DNA of 64,000 nucleotides from Ruminococcus sp. XPD3002 (GTDB taxonomy: Bacteria; Bacillota; Clostridia; Oscillospirales; Ruminococcaceae). The stretch covers positions 1 through 64,000 of the forward strand of contig FPJT01000004.1 of assembly GCA_900119535.1 (NCBI GenBank), in the 5' to 3' direction. Within the stretch, counting starts at the first letter, position 1, and each line of letters starts with the position of its first letter. Position numbers and translations under genes: made by a program. Under the pieces are notes generated by a model. It was not told where the DNA came from, ran no database searches, and saw only the letters and a list, made by a program, of their open reading frames with translations. Below, one piece after another: positions 51,295-60,834 of this stretch.

Positions 51295-52299
51295 ATGCAC
51301 AGACAATTCACTTCATTACTGCTTGCAGGCTGCCTTTGCTGCACTGCCGCAAACGTTATCCCAACAGCCACACTTTCATCCCACGCACTTACTATCGTTG
51401 CCTGCGTTAAAAAAGCATCCGTATCAAAGGATACTATAGCCGTTGGTGAATCTGTAAAAATAGAACTGGAATGGAGTACAGGCGCAAAACAGGATCTTAT
51501 CTTCACATCCGATAACGCAGATGTTGCATCCGTTGACGGAAGCGGAACTATCACAGGTGTTTCCGCAGGTTCAGCCGTTATCACCATAAAGCACACAGGC
51601 ACTGTAGGTACGGACAAGCAGTTGACTGTTACAGTATCAGGTGATGAAACTCCAAGCACAGTTTACAACACTTCCGAGATGACTCTCGGCATGAAGCTGA
51701 AGATAAACGATACTATCCACTACGACGGCAAAAACACAGGCTTCGTCGCTAATATAGTAAATACAAAGGGCAGCTATGATTTAGCTTTCATAAACGAAAA
51801 GGACTACGTTCTGCCTTTTGATGCCGAACTTGTAGGAAATCTTGCAGGCAATTTCTATATAGCTCCCGAGATAGAAGGTATCACCTACCTCGACGGCAGA
51901 ACCCTGAAATCAGGTGATATTATAGACAGAAGCACTCACCTCCTCTGCTACGACTATGAAATAAAAAGTGCAGCAAAGTCCACGACCTACGCCTATCCCG
52001 TATTCCTGCCCGAATACTACGGTAAATACATCGGTGAAGGCGAGATACGTGTAAACACCGTTGACAGCGAAAAAAAGCTCATAGTCCTTGAATCTGCGGA
52101 CGTAACCACAGTAAAGGGCGATGTGAACGGCGACGGAAGCTTTGCGGTATCCGATGCGGTAGCCTTCAGCAAATGGCTTATGAACGATGATAGCGGATCC
52201 GCTGAAAACATGTCTTCCGCAGACCTCAATGATGACGGGAAACTCAATGTTTTCGATCTTGTGCTTATGAGAAATGCCCTCAGAGAACAGGAGAACTGA
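51295..52299 (+). CDS. Secreted dockerin protein with Ig-like domain
   Basis: A 334-residue protein. Signal peptide 1-~32; bacterial Ig-like (Big2-type) domain ~38-115 (SVSKDTIAVGESVKIELEWS, later GTITGVSAGSAVITIKHTG); an unrecognised beta-rich domain ~125-265; C-terminal type I dockerin ~270-332 with GDVNGDGSFAVSDAVAFSKW and DLNDDGKLNVFDLVLMRNAL. Both calcium loops are intact. The middle domain has no catalytic signature I can name and may bind a glycan or another cellulosome part. ATG follows AAGGAG. Confidence 0.88.
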   Translation: MHRQFTSLLLAGCLCCTAANVIPTATLSSHALTIVACVKKASVSKDTIAVGESVKIELEWSTGAKQDLIFTSDNADVASVDGSGTITGVSAGSAVITIKHTGTVGTDKQLTVTVSGDETPSTVYNTSEMTLGMKLKINDTIHYDGKNTGFVANIVNTKGSYDLAFINEKDYVLPFDAELVGNLAGNFYIAPEIEGITYLDGRTLKSGDIIDRSTHLLCYDYEIKSAAKSTTYAYPVFLPEYYGKYIGEGEIRVNTVDSEKKLIVLESADVTTVKGDVNGDGSFAVSDAVAFSKWLMNDDSGSAENMSSADLNDDGKLNVFDLVLMRNALREQEN

Positions 52300-52366
52300 C
52301 GCAAACCATTAAATTCCTTGCATCTTTTTCTGCCGTATCCACAAAATACTTACGGGAGATGATAAG

Positions 52367-52555
52367 ATGAAAAAACATACACCCGATAACAATAAAGAGG
52401 ATATAACTTACTACTGTCCCTCGGCTTCATGGGGCGATATGACGGGAATTATCCCAAACGATAAAATCACATCCTCTGACTATACGGACGTTTATCCATT
52501 CCTTCCGAAGTACGGCGGAAACAGCGGATATCAGTCCAACAGCGATGCGGAATGA
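52367..52555 (+). CDS. Short polar protein of unknown function
   Basis: A 62-residue polar, Tyr/Ser/Asp/Pro-rich protein without signal peptide or membrane helix (KEDITYYCPSASWGDMTGII, then DVYPFLPKYGGNSG). GGGAG precedes the ATG, and a strong terminator overlaps its last codons, both signs of a real gene. It follows the dockerin gene by 67 bp and may share its transcript. No maturation enzyme is nearby, so a peptide-natural-product role has no support. Confidence 0.6.
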   Translation: MKKHTPDNNKEDITYYCPSASWGDMTGIIPNDKITSSDYTDVYPFLPKYGGNSGYQSNSDAE

Positions 52556-52575
52556 CCATATTCCGCATCTTTTTT
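52544..52575 (+). terminator. Intrinsic terminator overlapping a stop codon
   Basis: GATGCGGAAT, short loop, ATTCCGCATC, then TTTTTT. The 5' arm includes the last codons and the TGA of the 62-residue gene. Confidence 0.88.
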
Positions 52576-52637
52576 ATACAATACGCCTTATGAAATGTGT
52601 TGAAACTGACGTTTTCTACAAAGTTTAGTTTCACTAC

Positions 52638-52666
52638 TTTAATTATCGATTAAAACATGATATAAT
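52638..52666 (+). promoter_or_regulatory. Promoter of the LacI-type gene
   Basis: TTTAAT (52638-52643), 17 nt, TATAAT (52661-52666). TTTAAT and ATTAAA arms around 52638-52654 form a short inverted repeat that could be an autoregulatory site. The leader is about 150 nt and shows no clear structure. Confidence 0.55.
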
Positions 52667-52821
52667 GTTGTTGATTAATATGAACAGCAAAAAATGCCTG
52701 TGAAACGGTCAACACACCTTAATGTAAAGAGCTTTCGCTGATTTTTCATATATTAACTGATAAGCGGTTGAAAACTTTTTAAGTGATCGTAACAGGTTTA
52801 TAACGCTGCAAGGGGGTAATC

Positions 52822-53859
52822 ATGAAAAACGGAGTAAAAATGATCGATATCGCCAACAAGCTTGGCGTAAGCGTAGTTACCATTTCAAACGCTCTCGCAG
52901 GACGCGACGGCGTAAGTGAACAAATGCGCAAAAAGATCACTGAAACTGCTGAAGAAATGGGCTATAAGCCTTCAAACACCAAAAGCGGCAGGAAAAAATC
53001 TGCTCTTCCGAAACTCGGCAAAAACGTGGGAATACTTACATCCGAGCGCTTCGTGGGAAACCGCGGAACTTTCTACTGGGAACTGACTGCACTCATTTCA
53101 AACAAGCTTTCAGCCATGAACGTTATGACGGTATACGAGTGCATAACCGCCGAAAGCGAAAAGAATGCAATTCTTCCGACCATGATAACAGAACGTCGGG
53201 TTGACGGCATCATAGTTATCGGTCAGGTCGAGAGAAAATACATAGAACGCATCAGCAAAATAGACCTTCCGCTGGTATTCGTGGATTTCTATGATAACCG
53301 CTTCGATGTGGATTCTGTCAATTCGGACAGCTACCACGGCGGATATATACTTACAGATTATCTGGTCGAAATGGGACACCGCAAGATAGGCTTCTTCGGC
53401 ACCTTCAACATGACCAGCAGCATCAACGACCGTTTCCTCGGCTATGTGAAATGCCTTATGGAAAACGAACTGGAATACCGCCGCGAATGGACTCTCGATG
53501 ACCGAGATCACCGCGGTATACTCTACGAGAAGATAGACTTCCCCGACGATCTGCCTACAGCTTTCGTATGCAACAGCGACGAGACCGCCTTCCGTGTCAT
53601 CTCGGCACTGAAATCAAAGGGAGTACGTGTCCCCGAGGATATCTCGGTAGTGGGATATGATAACTACACCGTTTCAAGCATCTGCATCCCGACTATCACT
53701 ACGGTTGAAGTGGATCTTGATAAAATGGCTACCGTATCCGTGGATATGATGGTGAGAAAGCTTGCCGATCCCCAGTATCGTGAGGGCAGACGTATCATCA
53801 CGGGCAAACTTATAATCAAGAACAGCGTCCTCGACATACGTGGAAGCTATAAGGAGTGA
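52822..53859 (+). CDS. LacI-family transcriptional regulator
   Basis: A 345-residue repressor. The N-terminal helix-turn-helix and hinge are at residues 1-~60 (MIDIANKLGVSVVTISNALA, then GYKPSN). The sugar-binding core follows, with EMGHRKIGFFGTFNMTSSIN, PTAFVCNSDETAFRVISALK and PEDISVVGYDNY. It probably binds a sugar effector. Genes behind it are a DUF5662 protein and a GH3 lipoprotein, with start codons coupled, so it may control cell-wall or chitin-type sugar use. ATG follows AAGGGGG. Confidence 0.93.
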   Translation: MKNGVKMIDIANKLGVSVVTISNALAGRDGVSEQMRKKITETAEEMGYKPSNTKSGRKKSALPKLGKNVGILTSERFVGNRGTFYWELTALISNKLSAMNVMTVYECITAESEKNAILPTMITERRVDGIIVIGQVERKYIERISKIDLPLVFVDFYDNRFDVDSVNSDSYHGGYILTDYLVEMGHRKIGFFGTFNMTSSINDRFLGYVKCLMENELEYRREWTLDDRDHRGILYEKIDFPDDLPTAFVCNSDETAFRVISALKSKGVRVPEDISVVGYDNYTVSSICIPTITTVEVDLDKMATVSVDMMVRKLADPQYREGRRIITGKLIIKNSVLDIRGSYKE

Positions 53860-53861
53860 CA

Positions 53862-54416
53862 ATGCTGTTGAATAATTTTCTCGGTCACCTTAAGACCGTG
53901 ACCACCCACAGACATCTTGTTATGAAGCACTGCTTCAGGGCAGGCATCCCCCTGAACGGACTTCTGCACGATCTTTCAAAATTCTCGCCTACCGAGTTCA
54001 TACCCGGAGTTCTCTATTATCAGGGCACAAGAAGTCCGAATGAGAGAGAACGTGAGATAACGGGCTACTCAAAGGCATGGATGCACCATAAAGGACGGAA
54101 CCGCCACCATTTTGAATACTGGACTGACTATAACATCAAAACAAAGAAACTCGAACCTGTCCGAATGCCGGATAAGTATATTTTTGAAATGTTCTGCGAC
54201 CGTGTTGCAGCTTCAAAAACCTACAATAAGGAAAAATACAATGATTCCTGTCCGCTGGAGTATTTTCTCCGCGCAAAGCACAAAAGGATGATCCACGAGG
54301 AGACCTGCCGAAAGCTCGAATTTCTCCTGAGACTCCTTGCTGATAAGGGCGAAGACGCCGCTTTCCGCTTTATACGCAGACAGGTAAGGAAGAACAAGTT
54401 CAGGAAGTGGTCTTGA
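53862..54416 (+). CDS. DUF5662-like protein
   Basis: A 184-residue soluble protein, rich in His, Arg and Lys. LLHDLSKFSPTEFIPGVLYY and YSKAWMHHKGRNRHHFEYW hold many His/Asp residues that could bind metal in an HD-like way. It resembles the DUF5662 group, whose function is unknown. ATG 53862 sits 5-6 nt after GGAG; a GTG two codons earlier overlaps the LacI stop. It is coupled to both neighbours. Confidence 0.7.
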   Translation: MLLNNFLGHLKTVTTHRHLVMKHCFRAGIPLNGLLHDLSKFSPTEFIPGVLYYQGTRSPNEREREITGYSKAWMHHKGRNRHHFEYWTDYNIKTKKLEPVRMPDKYIFEMFCDRVAASKTYNKEKYNDSCPLEYFLRAKHKRMIHEETCRKLEFLLRLLADKGEDAAFRFIRRQVRKNKFRKWS

Positions 54417-55630
54417 TGAATAAGCTTTTATTATCTGCGGCGGCTGTTATCAGCTTATCCGCTTTTTCCTGCGGACAGGCTGTGAAGCAGTATGACGATG
54501 CAGTTCCTGCATCTGCCGATATAGAGAGCACAGAGGGCACTGCGGAGGAGGTCACTCTCCCCGAGGAGCTCCCTACAGAACCTCCTGCATCTCCGATGCA
54601 GAAGAAGCTGGACAGTATGTCTCTGCACGATAAGATCTGCCAGATGTTCATAGTAACTCCCGAATCGCTTACAGGCTATGACTGCCTTACGGAGTATGAC
54701 GACTGGCTCGATCAGTGCTACGATGCCTATCCCGTCGGAGGATTCATTTTCTTCGACCAGAATATATCCTACTATGACCAGACTGCCGCTATGCTGGATA
54801 ATATAGAAGCTATGTCATTAGAAAAAGGAACAGGTGCTTTCCTTTCGGTGGACGAAGAAGGCGGAGATATAACCCGTGTGCAGTGGAACCTCGGCTTTGA
54901 GCCTGTGGATACTATGCGTACTTACGGTGATATCAACGACTACAGCACGACCTACAATGCTGCCGCTTATATAGGCAGTTACCTCGCTGAACTGGGATTC
55001 AACCTCGATTTTGCTCCCGTAGCCGATGTGGAGATAAGTCCGTACAACGAGCTTGGCTCGCGTATATTCAGCACCGATCCGAAGGTAGTTGCCGATATGT
55101 CCAAAGCCTACATAGACGGCATGCACTCTCAGGGAATCCTCACTTCCGTGAAGCACTTTCCGGGACTCGGCGCAGGCGACGGAAACACCCACTATGAGTC
55201 AGTGTTCATAGACCGTACTGCCGACGAACTCCGATCCGCTGAATTCCCCGCATTTTCGGGAGGTATCGAAGCAGGCGCAGACTTCTTTATGGTCGGACAC
55301 CAGATAACCTCGGGCACAGGTGACGGTCTTCCTGCGGACCTCTCCCCCGTTGCAGTCAACGGCTGGCTGAGAAGCGAACTCGGATTCAAAGGTCTCGCCA
55401 TAACGGATTCACATTCCATGTGCGCCATAACCGATAATTACAGCTCCGCAGATTCTGCCGTACTCGCCGTTGAAGCAGGTATGGATATGATACTCATGCC
55501 CTACGACATCGCAGATGCCGTCAGCGGACTTGAAAATGCAGTCTACTCAGGAAGGATCACACCTGACAGGATCGACGAGAGCGTACTTAAAATACTCGAA
55601 AAGAAGGATGAGTCAGGTCTTATAAGCTGA
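54416..55630 (+). CDS. GH3 lipoprotein, NagZ-like beta-N-acetylhexosaminidase
   Basis: A 404-residue protein with a signal sequence and likely lipid-modified Cys in LSAFSCGQ, then an acidic linker (to ~60). The GH3 barrel follows: GGFIFFDQN, LSVDEEGGDITRV, LDFAPVADVE, SVKHFPGLGAGDGNTHYES with the substrate-binding Lys-His, and ITDSHSM where the nucleophile Asp lies. It has a single domain, like NagZ, so a beta-N-acetylglucosaminidase of peptidoglycan or chitin fragments acting at the cell surface is likely. ATG 54416 overlaps the previous stop. Confidence 0.88.
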   Translation: MNKLLLSAAAVISLSAFSCGQAVKQYDDAVPASADIESTEGTAEEVTLPEELPTEPPASPMQKKLDSMSLHDKICQMFIVTPESLTGYDCLTEYDDWLDQCYDAYPVGGFIFFDQNISYYDQTAAMLDNIEAMSLEKGTGAFLSVDEEGGDITRVQWNLGFEPVDTMRTYGDINDYSTTYNAAAYIGSYLAELGFNLDFAPVADVEISPYNELGSRIFSTDPKVVADMSKAYIDGMHSQGILTSVKHFPGLGAGDGNTHYESVFIDRTADELRSAEFPAFSGGIEAGADFFMVGHQITSGTGDGLPADLSPVAVNGWLRSELGFKGLAITDSHSMCAITDNYSSADSAVLAVEAGMDMILMPYDIADAVSGLENAVYSGRITPDRIDESVLKILEKKDESGLIS

Positions 55631-55662
55631 CCTTTCATATAATATTTAAGGAGGATACTAAC

Positions 55663-55968
55663 ATGAACGATCAGGAAAATAAAAACCTTGAAGAACTTGA
55701 GGAGGACAACGAGAACTATATAACCCTTACCGATGATGACGGAAAGGACGTATCTTTCGAGATACTGGATACCGTTCAGTATGACGAAAGACTTTTCGCA
55801 GTGCTTCTTCCATTCGACGAAGAGGACGACGGAGTTGTTATACTCGAGATAATCCCATCCGAGGATCCCGAGTTCGACGATTTCGTTGCAGTTGAGGACG
55901 AGGAGCTTCTCAACGACGTTTTCGAGGAGTTCAAGAAGAACTACAGCGGCGAATACGAGTTTGAATAA
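55663..55968 (+). CDS. DUF1292 protein
   Basis: A 101-residue, very acidic protein (ENYITLTDDDGKDVSFEILD, EDDGVVILEIIPSEDPEFDD) that fits the DUF1292/YrzB family in length and composition. Function is unknown. The ATG follows AAGGAGG, 32 bp after the GH3 gene. Confidence 0.88.
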   Translation: MNDQENKNLEELEEDNENYITLTDDDGKDVSFEILDTVQYDERLFAVLLPFDEEDDGVVILEIIPSEDPEFDDFVAVEDEELLNDVFEEFKKNYSGEYEFE

Positions 55969-56016
55969 GCAATTACAGCACCGTCAGCTATAAGGGTTGT
56001 ACTCATATAGCAGCTT

Positions 56017-56303
56017 TATATGTAATTATCGGGGGCAAACCTTTCTGAGGAAAGGTTCCCTCTGACGGAGGCGGTCCCCTCTGCCTCACTTTGTTCGGCA
56101 TCTCCCCGCACTGCGGGGAGTCACCCCCGAACCCCTTTTCCAAAGACTTTTGCCCCAAATTTTCAGCCTGATAGGGTGCTCACTCATAGTATTACTAAAC
56201 ATCAGTTTTACTTGAGCACCCTATCAGGCTGAAAATTTAAAGTAATGGCTCTGAAAATGATCGAGAGAAATCTTCTCATAAGATTTTCCTCAATAATACA
56301 TTT
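56017..56303 (+). repeat. Family B structured repeat, copy B2 (with inserted module)
   Basis: Begins TATATGTAATTATCGGGGG and ends CCTCAATAATACATTTA. The long central stem is CCTGATAGGGTGCTCA with a perfect partner near 56219. Between the first hairpin's arms sits an added module with CTCTGCCTC...GGCATCTCCCCGCACTGCGG, related to a hairpin of Family A. The rest of 55969-56440 shows nothing more. Confidence 0.85.
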
Positions 56304-56445
56304 AAAAATTCTATATGCATACAATCCGTAAAGCCGACGGTCATCTTTTTTTCACATTGTTTTTTACAGATCCATCACATTTATTGAAATATGTAAAATC
56401 TATGTTAAATCCGCTGTTTTTGCCAGTATTACCACGCCGAAGCGC

Positions 56446-56474
56446 TTGACAAATCCCCTCCGGAGTGATATAAT
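56446..56474 (+). promoter_or_regulatory. Promoter of the Ca2+ ATPase gene
   Basis: TTGACA (56446-56451), 17 nt, TATAAT (56469-56474). Confidence 0.85.
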
Positions 56475-56492
56475 CAGTATGTTTTGTAATAC

Positions 56493-56545
56493 ATTGTCCT
56501 TGGGTGATTTTTCCGCAGTTTTTGTCGGACGATACCCGAGGCAAT
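56493..56545 (+). promoter_or_regulatory. Structured leader of the Ca2+ ATPase mRNA
   Basis: CCTTGGGT (56498-56505) pairs with ACCCGAGG (56534-56541), extended by ATTG/CAAT with one bulge; inside is TCCG/CGGA. The element ends 13 nt before the ribosome-binding site. I cannot match it to a known riboswitch; it lacks the yybP-ykoY core. Confidence 0.45.
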
Positions 56546-56568
56546 ACAATTTATTGGAGGAACATGAA

Positions 56569-59199
56569 ATGAAACATTATCTTGAATCGACCGAGACTGT
56601 TCTCGAAGAAGTCAAAAGCTCTCCGGAAGGTCTTACTTCTGAAGAAGCTGCCAAAAGACTTAGCGAGTTCGGCAGCAATAAGCTGGATGATCCGCCTAAG
56701 CCGACACTTCTTGCCCGCTTTATAGAACAGTTCAAAAACCCAATGATACTCGTACTTCTTGCGGCAGCTGTTATTTCTGCCATTACAGGCATCATATCCG
56801 AGGGAAAGCTTGAAGCGGACGTATTCATTATATTGTTCGTTGTTATAGCAAATGCCGTTCTCGGCGTTTATCAGGAAAACAAGGCAGAATCCGCTATCGC
56901 AGCCCTTCAGGCTATGAGTGCTGCACAGAGCAAGGTATTCCGTTCGGGCGAACTCGTAGTTATCCCAAGCTCGGACCTCGTTCCCGGTGACGTTATAACC
57001 CTTGAAGCAGGCGACAACGTACCTGCCGACTGCCGTATCATCGAAGCAGCTTCACTCAAAGCTGAGGAATCAGCACTTACAGGTGAAAGTGTTCCATGTG
57101 ACAAGGACAGCGAAAAGCTCTCAGGCGATGAAATACCGCTCGGCGACAGAAAAAACATGCTCTATATGGGCAGCAGCGTCGCTTACGGACGTGCCGAAGC
57201 TGTAGTAGTCGCTACAGGAATGAAGACAGAAATGGGTAAGATCGCAGGCGCTATCGCAGATGCCGAGGACGATGAAACTCCCCTTCAGAAGAGCCTTACT
57301 CAGCTCAGTAAGATACTCTCTGTTGCTGTACTTCTTATTTGTATATTCATACTCGTTATCAATGTTATAGAAATGCTCGTCAAGAACGGTGCTATAACTC
57401 TCCCGGGATTCCTTAACTCATTCATGATAGCTGTCAGCCTTGCCGTTGCCGCTATCCCTGAGGGACTTGCTGCTGTAGTTACGGTAGTTCTCTCGATCGG
57501 CGTTACAAACATGTCCAAGCGCGGAGCTGTTATCCGCCGCCTTACAGCTGTTGAGGCTCTCGGATGTGCTCAGGTAATATGCAGTGATAAGACAGGTACT
57601 CTCACTCAGAACAAGATGACTGTCGTACAGGAAAACACCGAGGACAAGCCTCTCCTTGCAAAGGCAATGGCTCTTTGCTGCGATGCAGTTCTCAATCAGG
57701 ACGACAGCGTTGCAGGTGAGCCTACCGAAGCTGCTCTCGTAGCTTATGCACATAAGTGCGGTCTTAAGAAGTACGAGCTTGAAGCTCAGACTCCTCGAGT
57801 TGCTGAGGCTCCTTTCGATTCAATGAGAAAGATGATGTCAACAGTTCACAAGACCGAAAACGGTTATGTTCAGTACACAAAGGGCGCTCCCGACGAAGTA
57901 CTCCGCAAATGTACACATATGCTGGACGAGGACGGAGAGGTACATCTCCTTTCAGAATCCGACAGACTTGAGATACTCAGCAGAAACAAGGAAATGGCTG
58001 ACAAGGCTCTCAGAGTTCTTATGGCAGCTTACCGCGAATATGATCAGTTACCTTCAGATACAACTCCCGAGGGACTTGAACACGATCTCATCTATATCGG
58101 AATGACAGGCATGATAGATCCTGTACGTCCCGAAGTTAAACCCGCTATCGGCCTTTGCCAGACAGCAGGCATCCGTCCCGTTATGATAACAGGCGACCAC
58201 AAGGATACTGCTGTTGCTATAGCTAAGGAGCTCGGAATCCTCAGCGAAGGTCAGAAGGCTATCACAGGTGCAGAGCTTTCAGCTATCCCTGATGATGAAT
58301 TCAACAGAACTGTCGGCGATTACAGTGTTTATGCACGAGTTCAGCCTGAGCACAAGGTTCGTATAGTAAACGCATGGCGCAAGAAGAATATGACCACTGC
58401 CATGACCGGTGACGGCGTTAACGATGCTCCTTCCATAAAGAGCGCTGATATCGGCGTCGGAATGGGTATCACAGGTACAGACGTTACAAAGAACGTTGCA
58501 GATATGGTGCTTACCGATGATAACTTCGCAACTATAGTCGGAGCTGTCGAGGAAGGAAGACGTATCTACGATAACATCCGCAAGGCAATACAGTTCCTGC
58601 TTTCAAGTAACCTCAGCGAGGTGCTCTGCATACTCTTTGCGACCTTCATCCTCGCTCCCGGAAAGAGCATATTCAGTCCTGTACACCTTCTCTGGATAAA
58701 CCTCATATCCGACTGCTTCCCTGCTGTTGCACTGGGTATGGAGTCCGCTGAACACGGCATCATGGAGCGTAAACCGAGAAGCAGCAATGCACATATCTTC
58801 TCTGACGGACTTGGTATAAACCTTCTCTGGCAGGGCGCTGTAATAGCAGTTCTGACGATAGTTTCTTACCTTATCGGCGCACAGACATCTCACGAAGCAG
58901 GTACAACAATGGCATTCATCACACTTTCAGTCTGCGAGATGCTCCACGCATGGAACATGAGAAGTCTCAGGGAATCGATATTCGCTATGAGAACACATAA
59001 CAAGATGCTCATCTTCTCTATAATGTTCTCATTCATACTCATAATACCGATACTCTTTGTTCCTGCACTGAGAAACATCTTCTCACTCGTTAAGCTCTCA
59101 AGCATCAATTACGTTAACGCTTTCCTCATTGCAGCAGTTATAGTACCTGTTGTTGAGATAGTTAAGCTGATACAGAGATCATCAGCAAAGAAGAAGTAA
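56569..59199 (+). CDS. Calcium-transporting P-type ATPase
   Basis: An 876-residue P2-type ATPase. Residues 1-~70 form the cation-ATPase N domain (ESTETVLEEVKSSPEGLTSE). The actuator has LTGESVPCDKDS, the M4 site AAIPEGLAAVVTVVLS, phosphorylation Asp in CSDKTGTLTQNKM, and hinge TGDGVNDAPSIKSADIGVGM. The C-terminal helices include LLWINLISDCFPAVALGME. It resembles SERCA/PMR1-type Ca2+ (or Mn2+) exporters of Firmicutes. ATG 56569 follows GGAGG. All catalytic motifs are intact, unlike the ATPase-like protein at 39590. Confidence 0.94.
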   Translation: MKHYLESTETVLEEVKSSPEGLTSEEAAKRLSEFGSNKLDDPPKPTLLARFIEQFKNPMILVLLAAAVISAITGIISEGKLEADVFIILFVVIANAVLGVYQENKAESAIAALQAMSAAQSKVFRSGELVVIPSSDLVPGDVITLEAGDNVPADCRIIEAASLKAEESALTGESVPCDKDSEKLSGDEIPLGDRKNMLYMGSSVAYGRAEAVVVATGMKTEMGKIAGAIADAEDDETPLQKSLTQLSKILSVAVLLICIFILVINVIEMLVKNGAITLPGFLNSFMIAVSLAVAAIPEGLAAVVTVVLSIGVTNMSKRGAVIRRLTAVEALGCAQVICSDKTGTLTQNKMTVVQENTEDKPLLAKAMALCCDAVLNQDDSVAGEPTEAALVAYAHKCGLKKYELEAQTPRVAEAPFDSMRKMMSTVHKTENGYVQYTKGAPDEVLRKCTHMLDEDGEVHLLSESDRLEILSRNKEMADKALRVLMAAYREYDQLPSDTTPEGLEHDLIYIGMTGMIDPVRPEVKPAIGLCQTAGIRPVMITGDHKDTAVAIAKELGILSEGQKAITGAELSAIPDDEFNRTVGDYSVYARVQPEHKVRIVNAWRKKNMTTAMTGDGVNDAPSIKSADIGVGMGITGTDVTKNVADMVLTDDNFATIVGAVEEGRRIYDNIRKAIQFLLSSNLSEVLCILFATFILAPGKSIFSPVHLLWINLISDCFPAVALGMESAEHGIMERKPRSSNAHIFSDGLGINLLWQGAVIAVLTIVSYLIGAQTSHEAGTTMAFITLSVCEMLHAWNMRSLRESIFAMRTHNKMLIFSIMFSFILIIPILFVPALRNIFSLVKLSSINYVNAFLIAAVIVPVVEIVKLIQRSSAKKK

Positions 59200-59235
59200 A
59201 TTCTATACCGTAAAACTGTACCGGTACATAAGTAA

Positions 59236-59460
59236 TATATGTATTATCGGTGGAAAACCTTTCCTCAGAAAGGTTTTCCACCGAACCACTTTTTCAAAGA
59301 CTTTTGCCACAAATTTTCAGCCTGATAGGGTGCTTATTCATAGTATCACTAAACAATAGTTTTACTTAAGCACCCTATCAGGCTGAAAATTTAAAGTAAT
59401 GGCTCTGAAAATGATCAAGGGGAATCTTCTCAGAAGATTCCCCTCAATAACGCACATAAA
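59236..59460 (+). repeat. Family B structured repeat, copy B3
   Basis: Begins TATATGTATTATCGGTGG and ends CCCTCAATAACGCACATA. The first hairpin is perfect (TCGGTGGAAAACCTTTC with its complement), the central stem is CCTGATAGGGTGCTTA with partner TAAGCACCCTATCAGG, and the third is GGGGAATCTTCT with AGAAGATTCCCC. It fills the gap after the ATPase gene. Confidence 0.87.
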
Positions 59461-59507
59461 ACCACCGTACGAGTACAGTCCTGAGTTCAGAACTATGCAG
59501 TACGGTT

Positions 59508-59687
59508 TTAATAAGTTTTCATCATGTTCTGAACATAGCGTCTCATGTCGCTGTCCGATTCTACTGCGTGAGAGGCACTTACTATCTCCCATTTGTCCTT
59601 TGTGCTGAGAAGTGCGAATTTCCGCATAGCTTCGGGTTCAAGCGCAAGAGCCATAGAAAAGTTCATGGGAAGCCTGAAATTATCCAT
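59508..59687 (-). CDS. Small conserved protein of unknown function
   Basis: A 59-residue protein; ATG 59687 follows GGGGTGAT. The sequence MNFSMALALEPEAMRKFALL, then KDKWEIVSASHAVESDSDMR, resembles a short family common in gut Clostridia (pattern M.LA.N..A...F..L). No function is known. It stands alone on the minus strand between two rightward genes. Confidence 0.65.
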   Translation of the reverse strand: MDNFRLPMNFSMALALEPEAMRKFALLSTKDKWEIVSASHAVESDSDMRRYVQNMMKTY

Positions 59688-59791
59688 TTTATCACCCCAT
59701 GATAAGGATTTCCCTTTACAGTTCAATAATTCGTACCAGCTTTTTCCATTGATTTATCTGTAGGTTATGGTTCCGCTTCATGCTGTAATGA

Positions 59792-59820
59792 TTGACACTT
59801 TCCCCATAAAATGGTATAAT
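59792..59820 (+). promoter_or_regulatory. Promoter of the patatin gene
   Basis: TTGACA (59792-59797), 17 nt, TATAAT (59815-59820), a consensus match. Confidence 0.88.
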
Positions 59821-59880
59821 GAATGCTGAAGCATCCATTATACTTTGATACAGATATCAACAATACGAAAGGGGTTGTCT

Positions 59881-60822
59881 ATGAAAAGAATAGGTCTTGT
59901 TCTTGACGGCGGAGGCGGTAAAGGCGCTTATCAGATAGGTGTCTGGAAAGCTATGCGTGAAGCAGGCATTGATAAGTATATAAAAGCTGTTTCGGGAGCT
60001 TCTGTTGGAGGACTAAATGCAGCTTTATTCGTTCAGGGCGACTATGAAAAAGCCGAACGCATCTGGACTCGTGATATCGAAAAGATAAACGTCCTGCGTC
60101 TTGCGGAGTCCGTCAGGGACCTTATACAGGATGAAAACAACCTTGACCTTTCGGTATTCTCCGAAAGTCCCATAGAGTGCTTTATCGCTACATTCTGCAG
60201 CAATCAGGACGAGGATACTCCTCCCCACGCAGTTTACGGAGTTGACGGCGAAATAGAAAATATAGTATCGGGCAACATGAATTATTTCAGGATGAGATCA
60301 ATGTCCCAGAAGGACAGAAAGGATCTGCTGTTCAATAACTCGATGTCCGCAAAGATTCTTCTTGCGACAAGTGCCATGCCGATATTATGCGGTCCGCAGG
60401 TCATAAACGGCATGTTCCACCACGACGGCGGCATAAAGGACAATTCCCCTGTATTTCCGCTGGACTGGGGCGGCGAGTTCTGTGATACTGTCATAATAGT
60501 CCACCTCGATCACATAAAGGGCATCGCCGACCGCAAGGAATACGGCGATATCAGGATATACGAGATATTTCCCGATGTTGCCTCGGACGAACTTGGGCTC
60601 CTCAGCGGCACACTGAATTTCAGCTGCGATCATGCAAAAAGGCTTATAGAGGCAGGCTACAGGGACAGTCTCCCCCTTATGCGCCAGCTGAGGTCATCGA
60701 TAATCAGCACGGATATCTCAGAGGCAATTGACGAAGCTGAAAAAACAGTTCAGCAGAAAAAAGCCGATAACGCAAGAGATCTACTCGAAACCGAGAAAAA
60801 AATTCTTAACGGTATAATATAA
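59881..60822 (+). CDS. Patatin-like phospholipase
   Basis: A 313-residue lipid acyl hydrolase. The oxyanion motif is DGGGGKGAYQIG, the nucleophile Ser is in SGASVGGLNA and the catalytic Asp in HHDGGIKDN, so the dyad is complete. No signal peptide, so it acts inside or is exported by another route. ATG 59881 follows AAAGGGG. The next gene starts 12 bp later and is probably co-transcribed. Confidence 0.92.
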   Translation: MKRIGLVLDGGGGKGAYQIGVWKAMREAGIDKYIKAVSGASVGGLNAALFVQGDYEKAERIWTRDIEKINVLRLAESVRDLIQDENNLDLSVFSESPIECFIATFCSNQDEDTPPHAVYGVDGEIENIVSGNMNYFRMRSMSQKDRKDLLFNNSMSAKILLATSAMPILCGPQVINGMFHHDGGIKDNSPVFPLDWGGEFCDTVIIVHLDHIKGIADRKEYGDIRIYEIFPDVASDELGLLSGTLNFSCDHAKRLIEAGYRDSLPLMRQLRSSIISTDISEAIDEAEKTVQQKKADNARDLLETEKKILNGII

Positions 60823-60834
60823 ACGGAGGATAAA

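Noticed and set aside
52367..52555. RiPP precursor peptide
   Set aside because: No maturation enzyme, protease or exporter is nearby and there is no clear leader/core division.
56493..56545. yybP-ykoY manganese riboswitch
   Set aside because: The conserved loops of that riboswitch are absent; only the position fits.
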